64,000 nucleotides of DNA from Chitinophaga filiformis (GCF_900102545.1 NZ_FNBN01000003.1:673461-737460), one strand, 5' to 3'; numbered from the stretch's first letter, positions 8,496 to 17,485 are shown. Program-made: numbers and translations. Notes: a model not told the origin generated them from the sequence alone.

Positions 8496-8888
8496 ATGGA
8501 GGCATATAATGAAGAAAAAATACGTGAGGCGCTGAATGCCCATTGGCGTGCGTCCGCAGCTGGTGATGCGAACGCGGAGCATGATATTTATGATGATGAT
8601 ACCATCTGTGACTATCCTCAGTCGGGAGAGCGAATCTTCGGACGACATAATTTGCAGGCGCTGCGGAGTCATCATCCGGGCAAGCCCTCTGGCTTCGATA
8701 TCAGGCGAATTATCGGCAGCGGCAATGTCTGGATTACAGAATATATCATTACCTACCAGGAGCAACGGTATTATACGGTAAGTATTATGGAGTTCCGCAA
8801 TGGCAAAGTAGTGCAGGAGACACAGTATTTTGCAGATGCCTTTGACGCGCCAGCCTGGCGAAGTCAGTGGGTGCATCGAAATGTATAA
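8496..8888 (+). CDS. SnoaL-like / NTF2-like small protein
   Basis: A 130-residue protein with the cone-shaped NTF2 fold pattern: an N-terminal helix (EKIREALNAHWRASAAGDANAEHDIY), DDDTICDYPQSGERIFGRHNLQALR, then beta strands ending VSIMEFRNGKVVQETQYFADAFDAPAWRSQWV. This ending (ETQYF....PAWRSQWV) is common in nuclear transport factor 2/SnoaL-like proteins of soil bacteria annotated as putative hydrolases or isomerases. No catalytic assignment is possible. It stands alone between the SDR hairpin and the permease gene on the same strand. The opposite strand carries a longer open frame here that I regard as a shadow. Confidence 0.75.
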   Translation: MEAYNEEKIREALNAHWRASAAGDANAEHDIYDDDTICDYPQSGERIFGRHNLQALRSHHPGKPSGFDIRRIIGSGNVWITEYIITYQEQRYYTVSIMEFRNGKVVQETQYFADAFDAPAWRSQWVHRNV

Positions 8889-8909
8889 AAGCCGATACCG
8901 GACAGGGAA

Positions 8910-8993
8910 TGTTTCAAAAGTGAACATATGGGAATTTATATAATGTATAGTTGTTTTTATAATAGAAATATATAGATTGGCATTGGCTTGGTT
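8910..8993 (+). promoter_or_regulatory. Weak candidate enhancer-type promoter of the first permease
   Basis: An imperfect dyad TGTTTCAAAAGTGAACA (8910-8926) is followed at 8978-8993 by TGGCATTGGCTTGGTT, which has the -24 half of a sigma-54 promoter but a poor -12 half. Its neighbour gene has a better version of the same layout. Low confidence. Confidence 0.25.
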
Positions 8994-9027
8994 AATTAGC
9001 ATGCTGAATAGCCTAATACTCCCACCG

Positions 9028-11388
9028 ATGCTTAAAAACTACATTAAAATAGCCTGGCGCAACCTCCTGAAGGATCGTCAGTTTACATTGCTTAATCTGG
9101 TTGGTTTGTCTACTGGATTAACCTGCGCAATACTCATCTATCTATGGATCAATGATGAAGTACATGTTGACAGGTTTCATGCAATGGATGATCAGCTGTA
9201 CCAGGTGATGACCAATATAGAAAATTCGGAAGGTGTTCAGACAATGGCGGCTACACCGGGTATTCTGGCAAGGACCATGAAAAATGATATGCCGGAAGTG
9301 GAATATGCTGCTGCGGTTATTTATCCGTACTGGGCGGGAGAGACGACCTTGTCTGTGAAAGACGATAATTTGAACGCAGTGGGGTATTATGCTGAAAAGG
9401 ACTATTTCAACATCTTTTCTTACCCACTTTTACAGGGAAATAAAGACCAGGTGTTATCAGATAAGAACAATATTGTTATATCGAAACAGCTGGCATTAAA
9501 ACTGTTCCATACCACAGAAAATGTAGTGGGTCGCACTATTGAGTGGCAGCATGAAAAGCAATACCAGGTATCAGGCGTGTTTGACATTCCTGCCAACTCC
9601 TCCGTAAAGCATGATTATATCCTGCCTTTTGATGTGTACCTGGACCAATATTCCTTTCTGAATTCCTGGGGAAGTATTGACCCCTCTACTTACCTGGTAT
9701 TGAAGAAAGGGACAGATATAGACCGCTTCAATAAAAAGATTACAGACTACACGAGGACTAAAGATAAGAATGCCGGTTATAAGCTGTTTGCCCGCCGGTA
9801 CTCATCCGGGTATTTATACAACCGGTTTGAAAATGGTGTGCTGGCAGGTGGAAGGATAGAATATGTGCGTATGTTTTCTATTATCGCTCTTTTCATTCTC
9901 ATCATTGCCAGTATCAACTTCATGAACCTGTCGACTGCCAAAGCCTCTAAACGATTGAAGGAAGTAGGCATCCGGAAGGTAGTAGGTGCAGACAGGAAGC
10001 TGCTTGTTTTTCAATACCTGGGAGAATCAGTCCTCATCACTTTTTTGGCGCTGCTGGCTACATTGGTATTGTTACCTTTTCTGTTGCCTGCCTTTAACCA
10101 GATTACCGGCAAGCAGATATCCCTGCAGGCTGACCCGGTATTGTGGACATCTGTTTTGGGTATTACCCTTTTTACGGGCATACTGGCTGGAATTTACCCC
10201 GCATTTTATCTCTCAGGCTTCAATCCCATTGCCATTCTGAAAGGCAAATTACGGGCTTCTTTAGGGGAGATATGGGTAAGAAAGGGACTGGTGATGTTCC
10301 AGTTCGTTATTTCTGCGGTATTCATTATCGCGGTACTGGTGGTATATAAACAGATCAGGTATATACAAACAAAGGATCCGGGTTATAATGTAGACAATAT
10401 TATCAGCTTCCAGATGGGATCAGAAGTGATAACAAAAACGCCTGTGTTTGTGAATGCTATCAGGAACATGCCGGGAGTCGTAGCTGCATCCAGTATAGAT
10501 CACGCAAGTATAGTGGCCGACTATGGCAGTACTTCCGATATCTACTGGGAAGGGAAGCAACCAAATGATAAAACCAGCTTTGCCAACATTGGTGTATACT
10601 ATGGTGTTATCGAAACGCTGGGTATGACGATGAAAGAGGGCAGGAGTTTCAATAGCAATGTGAGCTCAGATAGTACAGAAATTATCTTTAATGAAGCTGC
10701 TATTAAAAGCATGGGACTTACTAACCCCGTAGGCAAGATTGTAAAGATGTGGGGAGTGAAGAGGAAAATAGCCGGAGTAGTAAAAGACTTTAATTTTGAA
10801 TCCATACACGAGCATGTGAAACCCTTTGCCATGCGGCTGGAACCAGCAGCAACCTATAGAATACTGGTCAGGATCAAAGCTGGTAAGAACCGTGAAACGA
10901 TAGACATGCTGCGTAGGGCTTATGAGAAATTTGATCCGGGATTCCCGTTTGTTTACAAATTTGTAGATGGTGAATACCAGGCACAATATACTGCTGAAAA
11001 CCGCCTGGGCGCTTTATCTGCTTATGCAGCAGGACTAGCCATCGTGATATCCTGCCTGGGTTTATTTGGTCTGGCCGCTTTCACCGCACAGAGAAGAAAG
11101 AAAGAGATTGGCATCCGCAAAGTATTGGGCGCATCAGAAAGAAGCGTGGTGGTCATGCTGTCTGCTGATTTCCTGAAGCTGGTGCTGATCGCTGTTTTCA
11201 TTGCATTCCCGCTAGCCTGGTGGCTGATGGATCAATGGCTGGCAGGTTTTGCCTATCGTACTGCTATTGGGGCGGATGTGTTTTTAGTAGCTGGTGTTGC
11301 CACTATTCTGATCACATTAGTGATTGTTAGTTATCAGGGTATCAGGGCTTCGCTGATGGATCCGGTGAGAAGCCTGAGAACAGAGTAG
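9028..11388 (+). CDS. ABC transporter permease, MacB-periplasmic-core/FtsX type
   Basis: About 786 residues from the ATG at 9028 (MLKNYIKIAWRNLLKDRQFTLLNLVG), the start shared with the paralogue at 11652; upstream TTG and ATG codons are in frame but do not match the family. Architecture: TM near residue 20-40, a MacB_PCD periplasmic domain, three TMs of a first FtsX domain (ends NPIAILKGKL), TM and second periplasmic domain (about 420-660), and a second FtsX domain ending DPVRSLRTE. Conserved TAKASKRLKEVGIRKVVGA and QRRKKEIGIRKVLGA follow the TMs. No ATPase gene is adjacent, as is usual for this Bacteroidota family. Likely exports or senses an envelope-active compound; substrate unknown. Confidence 0.9.
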   Translation: MLKNYIKIAWRNLLKDRQFTLLNLVGLSTGLTCAILIYLWINDEVHVDRFHAMDDQLYQVMTNIENSEGVQTMAATPGILARTMKNDMPEVEYAAAVIYPYWAGETTLSVKDDNLNAVGYYAEKDYFNIFSYPLLQGNKDQVLSDKNNIVISKQLALKLFHTTENVVGRTIEWQHEKQYQVSGVFDIPANSSVKHDYILPFDVYLDQYSFLNSWGSIDPSTYLVLKKGTDIDRFNKKITDYTRTKDKNAGYKLFARRYSSGYLYNRFENGVLAGGRIEYVRMFSIIALFILIIASINFMNLSTAKASKRLKEVGIRKVVGADRKLLVFQYLGESVLITFLALLATLVLLPFLLPAFNQITGKQISLQADPVLWTSVLGITLFTGILAGIYPAFYLSGFNPIAILKGKLRASLGEIWVRKGLVMFQFVISAVFIIAVLVVYKQIRYIQTKDPGYNVDNIISFQMGSEVITKTPVFVNAIRNMPGVVAASSIDHASIVADYGSTSDIYWEGKQPNDKTSFANIGVYYGVIETLGMTMKEGRSFNSNVSSDSTEIIFNEAAIKSMGLTNPVGKIVKMWGVKRKIAGVVKDFNFESIHEHVKPFAMRLEPAATYRILVRIKAGKNRETIDMLRRAYEKFDPGFPFVYKFVDGEYQAQYTAENRLGALSAYAAGLAIVISCLGLFGLAAFTAQRRKKEIGIRKVLGASERSVVVMLSADFLKLVLIAVFIAFPLAWWLMDQWLAGFAYRTAIGADVFLVAGVATILITLVIVSYQGIRASLMDPVRSLRTE

Positions 11389-11463
11389 GAAACTACAATA
11401 CGAGGAGTATAACGAAGGCTGTAAAGAGCCTGCGAATGGAATAATTGATGCAAGCTTTCAATC

Positions 11464-11506
11464 AGGAGAACGGCCGTCTCAGTAACAATTGGGACGGTGC
11501 TCTCCT
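11464..11506 (+). terminator. Hairpin after the first permease
   Basis: Arms 11464-11480 and 11491-11506 (AGGAGA..GCCGTC / GACGGT..TCTCCT) pair with a few mismatches and are followed by ATCTTTA. It separates the two permease genes, so they may be separate transcripts. Confidence 0.6.
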
Positions 11507-11520
11507 ATCTTTATGAATCA

Positions 11521-11625
11521 TGTCCGGAAGCGGACATAATAATGCCGGAAGTGGACATTTTTACTTAGTGTTCGTATTGTAAATGGTTGAAAATGAGCGA
11601 TTAAATATTTTGTATTGTTTTTGCG
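11521..11625 (+). promoter_or_regulatory. Two dyads 21 bp apart and a possible sigma-54 promoter
   Basis: A perfect dyad TGTCCGGAAGCGGACA (11521-11536) is repeated imperfectly at 11542-11557, exactly 21 bases on. At 11610-11625 the sequence TTGTATTGTTTTTGCG has a correct -12 TTGC and an approximate -24. This is the layout of tandem activator sites upstream of an enhancer-dependent promoter for the permease at 11652. The regulator is not in this window. Confidence 0.45.
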
Positions 11626-11651
11626 CCATACACCCGATAATCCCCTCCCGT

Positions 11652-14054
11652 ATGCTTAAAAACTATCTTAAAACTGCGTTAAGAAGCCTGTGGCGCAACA
11701 AGCGCTATGCATTTCTGAACATCACCGGTCTTACCCTGGGCATCACCGTTTGCCTGGTGATCTATGTGATCATTCAATACGAGCAAAGCTTCGATATGTT
11801 CCATACGAAGAAAGATCGCATCTATAGGGTGCTTACGGTAACGCCGGAGGAAAGTGGCAAGATCAATTATACGCAGGCGGTGTCTTTCCCTGTGCCCACT
11901 GCGCTGCCAAACGATTTTTCCGAGTTCGAAAAGGTAGCCGGCATTGTACAAATGGGTAAAAGACTGGTAACGCTGGAAGACAGGCATGGCAACATTCAGA
12001 AGAAATTCAAACCACTGGTATATTTCCTGCAACCCTCGTTCTTCGACATATTTGATTACAGGTGGCTGGCAGGCAATAAGGCCACTGCGTTGAATGACCC
12101 TAATTCCACAGTGCTGGCACGTTCCACTGCAGAGAAGTATTTTGGCGACTGGCACAAGGCCATAGGGCAGGTCATCAAACTTGACAAACAATTTGACCTG
12201 ACAGTAACAGGCATACTGGATGACCCTCCCAAGAACACAGAGTTCCAGTTTGATATGGTGGCAACTTATGCCTTGCTTAAAATAAACGAGATAAAGGATT
12301 GGGTAACGCTAGATGACATTCATAATTGCTATGTGTTGTTACGCCCATCGCAGGATGTGGAAAAGATCAACCGGGAATTGATCGCTTTCTCGAAAAAATA
12401 CAAAGACCCGAAGAGCAACGTCACGCATATGCTGCAGTCGCTGGGCGACGTGCATTCAGATAAACGCACAGGAAACTTTATTGGCCGTGTAGCATCACCT
12501 GAACGGATAAGGATGCTGTGGATGATCGCTGCTTTTATTTTGCTCATTGCCTGCGTGAACTTCATCAATCTGGCCACTGCACAGGCTGTAAACCGTGCGC
12601 GTGAGATCGGCGTGCGTAAGGTACTGGGTAGTAACCGCTGGCAGCTGAAAATACAATTCCTGTCTGAAACTGCTATGCTGGTGCTAGCTTCCCTTCTGCT
12701 GTCCGTGGTATTAGCGTTGTGCGTGCTTCCATTTATCAGCAGGGTAATGGACCTGCCGCTGGATGCAGGTATGCTGGCTGCCTATAACGTATACATTTTA
12801 TTGTTCGTCATCTTCCTGGCTGTCACCTTGCTCGCAGGCTTCTATCCTTCCATCGTTGTATCGGCTTTCAATCCTATCAATGCACTGAAGAGCAAGATAG
12901 CGGCCAGCAAAAAGTCTGGTGGCATTTCTTTGCGCCGTGGCCTGGTAGTTTTCCAGTTTATTATTACGCAGGCATTGATCATTGGTACGTTAATCATCCT
13001 GCAGCAGATGAATTACTTTCACAAGCAATCCATGGGTTTTACCCGGGATGCCATTGTGAATGTAGCTTTCAATAACGACAGCGCGGGTAATGCAAAGATT
13101 GCTTACCTCCGGGCTGAGTTGCAACATATCAAAGGCATACGGGAGGTGAGCTTTTCCAATGCTGCTCCTTCCAGAGATGGTAACTGGTGGACAGGCTTTA
13201 GATTTGATCATCAGACTGAGGAAACCAAATTCCCCTCCGTTACACGCTGGGTAGATTATAACTTTCTCAATACCTACGATATCAAACTCATTGCAGGCCG
13301 TAACCTCACCATTGCAGATTCCGTACGCGAGTTCCTGGTCAACGAAACCCTGGTACAAAAATTAGGTTTGAAACCAGCCGATGTGCTAAATAAAGAGATA
13401 GATGTATGGAACGGGCAAATCAAAGGCCTGATTGTGGGCGTGGTGAAGGATTTTGCTGCCGGTTCACTGAAAGAGGCAGTGGCGCCTGTATTCATGTGCA
13501 ACATAAAGCGGCGTTTCTCCAGCGTGGGCGTAAGACTCGCTACCGGTGCTGATGTACAGGCTTCGCTAAAAGCTATTGAGAAACTTTGGAACGAGAACTT
13601 TCCTGAACAGATCTTTGAATACCAGTTCCTGGACCTGCAAATAGCAGAATATTATAAAGAAGAACGTCAGTTGGCACATTTGTACGAAATCTTTGCAGGC
13701 ATAGCCATATTCCTCAGTTGCCTGGGCTTATACGGCCTGGCATCGTTTATGGCGGTGCAGCGTGTCAAGGAAGTAGGTGTGCGTAAAGTGCTGGGGGCAA
13801 CGCCGGCTCATATTGTATATCTTTTTTCTAAGGAGTTTGTTCTGCTCATAGGTATCGCATTTGTAATAGCAGCGCCGGTAGTATGGTATTTCATGCATAA
13901 CTGGCTCAATAATTTCGTGAACCGGATAGAGATTAACTGGAGCGTCTTTGTATTTGGAGGCGTGGCGGCACTGGCGATAGCGCTGGTAGCGGTTAGCTCA
14001 CAAGCTATCAGGGCTGCCGTGGCGAACCCAATCAATAGTCTGAAAGCAGATTAA
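11652..14054 (+). CDS. ABC transporter permease, MacB-periplasmic-core/FtsX type (paralogue)
   Basis: About 800 residues from the ATG at 11652 (MLKNYLKTALRSLWRNKRYAFLNITG); the frame is open further upstream but that part has no family match. Same layout as the gene at 9028: TM, periplasmic core domain, FtsX domain with TAQAVNRAREIGVRKVLGSNR, another periplasmic domain and a final FtsX domain with AVQRVKEVGVRKVLGATPAHI, ending NPINSLKAD. The two genes share fold and motifs but are clearly diverged, so they are old paralogues rather than a recent duplication. Members are common in multi-copy sets in Chitinophagaceae. No partner ATPase or membrane-fusion gene is adjacent. Confidence 0.9.
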   Translation: MLKNYLKTALRSLWRNKRYAFLNITGLTLGITVCLVIYVIIQYEQSFDMFHTKKDRIYRVLTVTPEESGKINYTQAVSFPVPTALPNDFSEFEKVAGIVQMGKRLVTLEDRHGNIQKKFKPLVYFLQPSFFDIFDYRWLAGNKATALNDPNSTVLARSTAEKYFGDWHKAIGQVIKLDKQFDLTVTGILDDPPKNTEFQFDMVATYALLKINEIKDWVTLDDIHNCYVLLRPSQDVEKINRELIAFSKKYKDPKSNVTHMLQSLGDVHSDKRTGNFIGRVASPERIRMLWMIAAFILLIACVNFINLATAQAVNRAREIGVRKVLGSNRWQLKIQFLSETAMLVLASLLLSVVLALCVLPFISRVMDLPLDAGMLAAYNVYILLFVIFLAVTLLAGFYPSIVVSAFNPINALKSKIAASKKSGGISLRRGLVVFQFIITQALIIGTLIILQQMNYFHKQSMGFTRDAIVNVAFNNDSAGNAKIAYLRAELQHIKGIREVSFSNAAPSRDGNWWTGFRFDHQTEETKFPSVTRWVDYNFLNTYDIKLIAGRNLTIADSVREFLVNETLVQKLGLKPADVLNKEIDVWNGQIKGLIVGVVKDFAAGSLKEAVAPVFMCNIKRRFSSVGVRLATGADVQASLKAIEKLWNENFPEQIFEYQFLDLQIAEYYKEERQLAHLYEIFAGIAIFLSCLGLYGLASFMAVQRVKEVGVRKVLGATPAHIVYLFSKEFVLLIGIAFVIAAPVVWYFMHNWLNNFVNRIEINWSVFVFGGVAALAIALVAVSSQAIRAAVANPINSLKAD

Positions 14055-14193
14055 GAAAACAGTTGTCATATAGTGTGTGGGTATTAGGATGTTGTTGGGA
14101 ATATCCTGAATCAATAATATGGAGTTTTATAGAATAAGCATTTCAGCTGCGAAGTGATTATTGAAATTGTGATGGGTAAGCGGAAACAAGGAT

Positions 14194-14220
14194 GCCGGAG
14201 ATATTATCTCTGGCTTTTTT
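14194..14220 (+). terminator. Rho-independent terminator
   Basis: GCCGGAGA (14194-14201) pairs with TCTCTGGC (14207-14214), one G-T wobble, followed directly by six T. It lies 140 bases after the second permease. Confidence 0.8.
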
Positions 14221-14656
14221 GTTTTTGTGACAGTGGGGATGTATCTAATGAGATGAAGAAAGAGCTGGATAAGAATATCCAGCTTTCATATCTCACGTTA
14301 TGAAGAGACACGCTTATCGCATGTCTATCAGGTACGCAAGATAGTTCGGCACTTTGGAATGTCCTCTTAATAAGATGTTAAATACTGAACTTGAGCGGGA
14401 TTTCCTATACTAAACTGATCAAGTGGCTATAAACCAGAATAATGATCATATCCCTGTTCACGCCCCATAATCGGAGGGTGCTGGCTGTTAAAGCTGATAG
14501 TATCAGCAACATGGCACAAAACTGGATAATATATTTAAGAGATCCCTGCGAAAACGAATTGAGGATAAGCTGAATAAAAAAGGAAAGAAGTTGTAACGAT
14601 TGTATCGACCACTGACAGAAGAATGAAATTTAATTAATCCATAAATGCAATGTATT
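14221..14656. other. Gene-free stretch with one long hairpin and possible coding remnants
   Basis: An extended imperfect hairpin spans about 14250-14301; its core AGCTGGAT (14263-14270) / ATCCAGCT (14277-14284) is perfect. The rest has only short frames. One of them, ending at a TAA near 14596 with a tail like KRSLRKRIEDKLNKKGKKL, looks like the end of a decayed gene, but I cannot name it. Confidence 0.35.
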
Positions 14657-14920
14657 ATGAACTTCAAATCAGTTTTTGCTAAAGGATTTACTGTGGCAGC
14701 AATCACAGCTTTTCTGGCTTTGAATGTACAGGCACAGGAGCCAATTAAGAAAGATACTTCCCAACTTTATCATGAAACAGATAAGAAGCAAAAAGTAGAT
14801 AAGGTGAACAAGAAAATAGAAAAGGTGGACAAGAAGAAAGATAAAGCGGATAAGAAAATAGATAAAAAGATGCAAAAGGTGGATAAGAAAATCGATAAAA
14901 TGAAGAAAGATACTATGTGA
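14657..14920 (+). CDS. Small secreted lysine-rich heptad-repeat protein
   Basis: About 87 residues from the ATG at 14657 (MNFKSVFAKGF); an ATG 12 bases earlier adds MQCI and spoils the signal peptide less convincingly. Residues 1-26 are a Sec signal ending LNVQAQ. After a short linker the rest is almost only Lys, Asp and small hydrophobics in a seven-residue rhythm (KVDKVNK, KIEKVDK, KKDKADK, KIDKKMQ, KVDKKID), predicting a single highly charged helix or coiled coil in the periplasm. Net charge is strongly positive. No family is recognised; similar short Lys-rich periplasmic proteins occur in Bacteroidota. Binding to an acidic polymer (LPS, nucleic acid) is only a guess. It stands alone. Confidence 0.7.
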   Translation: MNFKSVFAKGFTVAAITAFLALNVQAQEPIKKDTSQLYHETDKKQKVDKVNKKIEKVDKKKDKADKKIDKKMQKVDKKIDKMKKDTM

Positions 14921-15090
14921 GAAATGTAGGTATTTTTAGCCTGTTATGGCAGCAGGGAGGAGAACGTGCCCTGCTGTCATTTTCAAAACTAAAATGGTGT
15001 TGTCATTATATAAAGCTTCATATATCGGGATAATTTGTATATTTAAGCCATAAAATCCTGTGAATAAATAAAGTAGAAGTTTAAAAATAA

Positions 15091-15750
15091 ATGCTGGCAA
15101 CACGAATTACAAGAATTGAGGAACGGCTTTCACTACATGGCGTCAACAATTATCAGATCTCTTATCCGGAATACCTAAACTTTGATCAGGAGCATTTTGC
15201 GACACCAAGAGAGGTGGGTTGCAGAGTGATGATCCTCACTGCTATTGCCTATACGATACAGGATGAGACAAAGAAATATGGTATCGTTAAATGGCTCAAG
15301 GAAGAGAACATCTGGTCGCATGTGAGCGAGAAAGAAGTAGCATACCTGAACAGCCGGACAACCGGGGAAGACGAGATAGTAGACCTATCCTGGAAAATTG
15401 AAGCAGCCTATATACTGGCCTGGGCACTCGGCCTGGTAGACGATAAACCAATGCCTGGAGAAGAAGCTACAGAAGCGCAGATCAACAATATGATCCAGCA
15501 GCTGCCGGCACTGGGCGATCAACTGGAACCTTTTCTCAGTCAGCTGACTTTCAGAGATACTACAGAGATCTATGACGAGAATATCTTCTACGAACTGACC
15601 ACCAGTCATTTCAGGGATACCTTGTTCAGTGGCGGAAAAAGCAGGGCAGACGTACACGTACCCGCTTCATTTGAGCGGCATCTGGCGCTGAACTGGCTGA
15701 GACGCTTTATGAGTGTGCAGGACTGGGACGATACAGATACTTCCACCTGA
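15091..15750 (+). CDS. DUF4272-like protein
   Basis: A 219-residue soluble protein with no signal peptide. The central part, REVGCRVMILTAIAYTIQ followed by WLKEENIW, then LSWKIEAAYILAWALGLVDDKPMPGE, has the R..ILxA..., WL, and W+xEA...L.WALGL....P layout of DUF4272 proteins, and the C-terminal half ends with an ERHLALNWLR helix. DUF4272 has no known function; members are often found next to variable secreted or immunity genes. Here the neighbour is a convergent S8 peptidase module ending two bases away. No regulatory signal is obvious upstream; the region before it is AT-rich. Confidence 0.6.
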   Translation: MLATRITRIEERLSLHGVNNYQISYPEYLNFDQEHFATPREVGCRVMILTAIAYTIQDETKKYGIVKWLKEENIWSHVSEKEVAYLNSRTTGEDEIVDLSWKIEAAYILAWALGLVDDKPMPGEEATEAQINNMIQQLPALGDQLEPFLSQLTFRDTTEIYDENIFYELTTSHFRDTLFSGGKSRADVHVPASFERHLALNWLRRFMSVQDWDDTDTST

Positions 15751-15752
15751 TA

Positions 15753-16004
15753 TTATCCTTTCTTTATTTTTCGCCTGGTATCAGGCACGTGATATTCCTT
15801 TTCAGGGGTAAGTGACCATTCTTTCCCTAACTCAGGCCGCACTTTCGTAATGTCGGTTCCTGCCAGCTCCAGCAGTACTGTCATGGGGAAGAGACTGTCG
15901 TCTACAATACGCAGGTTACAGGTATGTATGATCTTCTGCACCTGTTGCGCATCAGGCGTCCCATCTCCGATATATTGCAGAATATAGTTGCCCATACCTA
16001 TCAT
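15753..16004 (-). CDS. Small protein resembling an inhibitor I9 fold, paired with an S8 peptidase
   Basis: An 83-residue protein encoded 5 bases after the S8 peptidase stop, so co-transcribed. The predicted order of elements is beta (NYILQYIG), helix (DAQQVQKIIHTC), beta (LRIVDDS), beta (TVLLELAG), helix (ITKVRPEL), beta (WSLTPEKEYHVPD), which matches the beta-alpha-beta-beta-alpha-beta order of subtilisin propeptide (I9) inhibitors, ending in PDTRRK, where a protease-facing tail would be. There is no signal peptide. I infer a stand-alone folding helper or inhibitor of the neighbouring peptidase; similarity was judged by eye, not by a profile search. The start could also be the second Met (residue 4). 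Confidence 0.65.
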   Translation of the reverse strand: MIGMGNYILQYIGDGTPDAQQVQKIIHTCNLRIVDDSLFPMTVLLELAGTDITKVRPELGKEWSLTPEKEYHVPDTRRKIKKG

Positions 16005-16009
16005 TTCAT

Positions 16010-17485
16010 TTACTCACTCAGGAGTATACCTTTCCCTTCAAAGGTAGGCTTAAATCCCAGGGATTTGATCCTGGCCGATAAATATTTCAGCATTTCATCC
16101 GCCCTTGCCTGGGTACGTTGCATAGCCAGTATCTCCGGGGCTGCAGACAATATACGGGCTGCCATTCCGGTAGCTGCCGGACAGGCCATACTGGTGCCAT
16201 CCATGATGGCGTAACGGTCGTCGGGGAAGGTGGAAATAATACCTACACCCGGTGCTGTCAGATCTGTTTCCGGTCCGATGTTGGAGAAGTCTGCAATGAA
16301 ATTGGCCTTGTCCTTCCCATAGGGCGCTTTTATACTGGCAGTTTGTACGGTACGGGAGGGAAAAGTCTTCTTTCTGCCCATTGCCGATACCGCTACAGAA
16401 AGGCTGTAAGACGCCGGGAAGCTCACTTTGTCACGGTCGTCATTGCCATTGGCACAAAAACAAAGCACGCCGGCATTATAAGCCTGTTTGATGTAACTGA
16501 TAATGCCTTCATCCTGTTCTGCCTCTCCCAGGCTCATGTTGATGAGATCACATTTATCGAGGATCGCCTGGTTAATGGCCTTCATGATATAGAAATTAGA
16601 GGCTGATTTTCCGACAGGGAATACCCGGTAACTAAAGATCTCTACACCTGCAGCCACGCCATGAATGCCTCCTGAAGCCCCGATAATACCTGCCACATGA
16701 GTACCGTGCCCTTCGCCGTTGTCTTTATAATCTTTCGGATCTTCATCTTTTACACAGTTCATTCCACCGGATACTACCAGGTCCTTATGAGGACCAACAC
16801 CTGTATCGATCACTCCCACACGGATACTGGCGGGTATTGAGGGCCAGCTGGCGGTAGGATAAAAGTATCGTAGTACGTCTTTGTAGTTGATGTCTATAGA
16901 TGTCAGCGCGATATGAAGAGAAGCGGTAGCGGTAAAGCTGGCGCGGTAATATCCCCAGTAACTGTGTTCCGGATAAACGTAGATCCGTTGTATACGTTTG
17001 CCCTTCAGTGAGAGCGTTATCTTGCCTTTGGTTGTGGTGGTACCGGAATCGCCCAGTCTGTTCTCAAAATCAGTAAATGCGACGATATAAATGTCTTTTA
17101 GCGGGTTTCCTTCTTTGTCTGTGACCGTGATCTGCAGCTTGTTATTGATCTGGCTTTTCTTCGCCTTTTTCTCTATTGCTTCGCGATAGATAATAGCCTT
17201 TTTATAAAACTTCTCTTTGATGATCCTGAATCCGGGATAGGAGAAGCGGAAATCCGCCAGCTCATTGTCGCTTAGCTCTATCAGTTTGGCGCCGTCTTCC
17301 TGTATAGAGTCCAGCACCTTCACCGGGATCTTTTTCTCTTGTTTGGCAGGCATCCTGGCACTTAGTTTCAGGGAATCGCTTTTAACAGCCGGTTCGAGTA
17401 CTGTAGTGAGGAAGTCTTTTACTTTCGGGTTGGTATCTGCGTTGGTCTGGGTCTGGGTGGCAGGCAGCAGGATGAAGTTTGCCAT
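16010..17485 (-). CDS. S8 family (subtilisin-like) serine peptidase with N-terminal extension
   Basis: A 491-residue peptidase. Catalytic motifs are complete: Asp227 (VGVIDTGVGPH), His260 (GHGTHVAGI), oxyanion Asn346 (CFCANGND) and Ser432 (DGTSMACPAATG). Before the catalytic domain are a possible pro-region (KVLDSIQEDGAKLIEL...YPGFRIIKEKFYKKA, about 55-98) and a carboxypeptidase-regulatory-like beta domain (QITVTDKEGNPLKDIYIVAF onward, about 118-195). No Sec signal or T9SS tail is seen, unusual for a subtilase, so it may work in the cytosol or leave by another route. It heads a two-gene unit with the I9-like small protein and is divergent from the secreted hydrolase at 17592. Confidence 0.9.
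   Translation of the reverse strand: MANFILLPATQTQTNADTNPKVKDFLTTVLEPAVKSDSLKLSARMPAKQEKKIPVKVLDSIQEDGAKLIELSDNELADFRFSYPGFRIIKEKFYKKAIIYREAIEKKAKKSQINNKLQITVTDKEGNPLKDIYIVAFTDFENRLGDSGTTTTKGKITLSLKGKRIQRIYVYPEHSYWGYYRASFTATASLHIALTSIDINYKDVLRYFYPTASWPSIPASIRVGVIDTGVGPHKDLVVSGGMNCVKDEDPKDYKDNGEGHGTHVAGIIGASGGIHGVAAGVEIFSYRVFPVGKSASNFYIMKAINQAILDKCDLINMSLGEAEQDEGIISYIKQAYNAGVLCFCANGNDDRDKVSFPASYSLSVAVSAMGRKKTFPSRTVQTASIKAPYGKDKANFIADFSNIGPETDLTAPGVGIISTFPDDRYAIMDGTSMACPAATGMAARILSAAPEILAMQRTQARADEMLKYLSARIKSLGFKPTFEGKGILLSE

Noticed and set aside
8978..8993. Sigma-54 promoter before the first permease as a firm call
   Set aside because: The -12 half is GGTT instead of TTGC, so only a weak candidate is listed.
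8445..9002. 185-residue minus-strand ORF opposite the SnoaL-like gene
   Set aside because: It has poor coding composition and covers a gene with a clear family match on the other strand.
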